Positions 63,943 to 64,000 of a stretch of DNA of 64,000 nt are shown one piece after another. The notes beneath the pieces were generated by a model, which saw only the letters and a list, made by a program, of their open reading frames with translations, did not search any database and had not been told where the DNA came from. The translations under genes and the position numbers were made by a program. The stretch comes from Thauera butanivorans NBRC 103042. GTDB taxonomy: Bacteria; Pseudomonadota; Gammaproteobacteria; Burkholderiales; Rhodocyclaceae. The stretch lies in assembly GCF_001591165.1 (NCBI RefSeq), contig NZ_BCUG01000026.1, positions 26,325 to 90,324 of the forward strand, written 5' to 3'. Numbering within the stretch: position 1 is the first letter of the stretch; each line of letters starts with the position of its first letter.

Positions 63943-64000
63943 ACCTGCAGCCGCTCGAGCGCAAGGCCCTGGGGCAGTTGCACAGGCGTTGCGGCATCCG
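63927..64000 (-). CDS. C-terminal tail of an upstream gene (possibly the XrtA-locus ATPase)
   Basis: Only the last 23-24 codons lie in the window; they read DAATPVQLPQGLALERLQV, CPNS and stop at TGA 63929-63927. The frame is protein-like and continues off the right edge. In known XrtA loci the gene at this position before wecB is often a secretion-type AAA ATPase, so that identity is suggested by gene order only; the tail itself has no diagnostic motif. Confidence 0.5.
   Translation of the reverse strand, partial: DAATPVQLPQGLALERLQVCPNS

Overview
The window is GC-rich, densely packed chromosomal DNA. It fits a betaproteobacterium of the Rhodocyclales / Zoogloeaceae type (Thauera, Azoarcus or Aromatoleum-like). 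This placement is inferred from gene content (GTP-dependent PckG, fused MaeB, glnS, a YbdG-type channel and a complete exosortase-A polysaccharide locus); no database search was run.

Positions 1-21000 are mostly housekeeping. They hold an OmpA-type lipoprotein (cut by the window edge), a YbdG-like mechanosensitive channel, glnS, a MacAB-like efflux operon (adaptor, ATPase, two FtsX-type permeases, small secreted protein), a small cysteine-rich protein, the pseudouridine synthase RluF, an IclR regulator, a PBP7-like endopeptidase, a patatin phospholipase, divergent maeB and pckG (the malate/PEP node), a class I aminotransferase and a lytic transglycosylase. The glnS-efflux gap carries two different palindromic repeats.

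From about 21.4 kb to the right edge the window is one large exopolysaccharide / exosortase A (XrtA, EpsH) locus of more than 42 kb. The first block on the plus strand is ugd, then acyl-CoA (AMP) ligase, beta-helix protein, asparagine-synthetase-like protein, PLP decarboxylase, VanZ-like protein, MBOAT acyltransferase and an AlgJ/X-like partner; an ampD-like amidase sits on the minus strand after ugd. A truncated IS200/IS605 transposase then separates it from a second, more variable block: TPR protein, CapK-like adenylate-forming enzyme, polysaccharide deacetylase, a 598-residue unknown, a beta-propeller protein, GT2, two XrtA-type hydrolases, an acyl carrier protein, two ATP-grasp ligases, another asparagine-synthetase-like protein, a Wzx-type flippase, a low-molecular-weight tyrosine phosphatase and a second deacetylase. 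The last block, 50984-64000 on the minus strand, is the conserved XrtA core. In transcription order it reads ATPase (tail only), small ORF, wecB, deacetylase, FemAB-like protein, XrtA-EpsI fusion, GT, amidotransferase, GT, GT, GT and O-antigen-ligase/polymerase-like protein.

The genes suggest this division of labour. Ugd and WecB supply UDP-glucuronate and UDP-ManNAc. The glycosyltransferases build a repeat unit, the Wzx-type protein flips it and the Wzy-like protein polymerises or ligates it. Deacetylases, MBOAT/AlgX-like proteins, amidotransferases, ATP-grasp ligases and the ligase/decarboxylase/ACP set decorate it. XrtA processes and anchors PEP-CTERM proteins. No PEP-CTERM substrate gene was seen in the window. 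The best candidates for undescribed biology are the decoration genes, especially the 34698-39944 operon and the three asparagine-synthetase-like proteins, two of which lack a recognisable glutaminase site.
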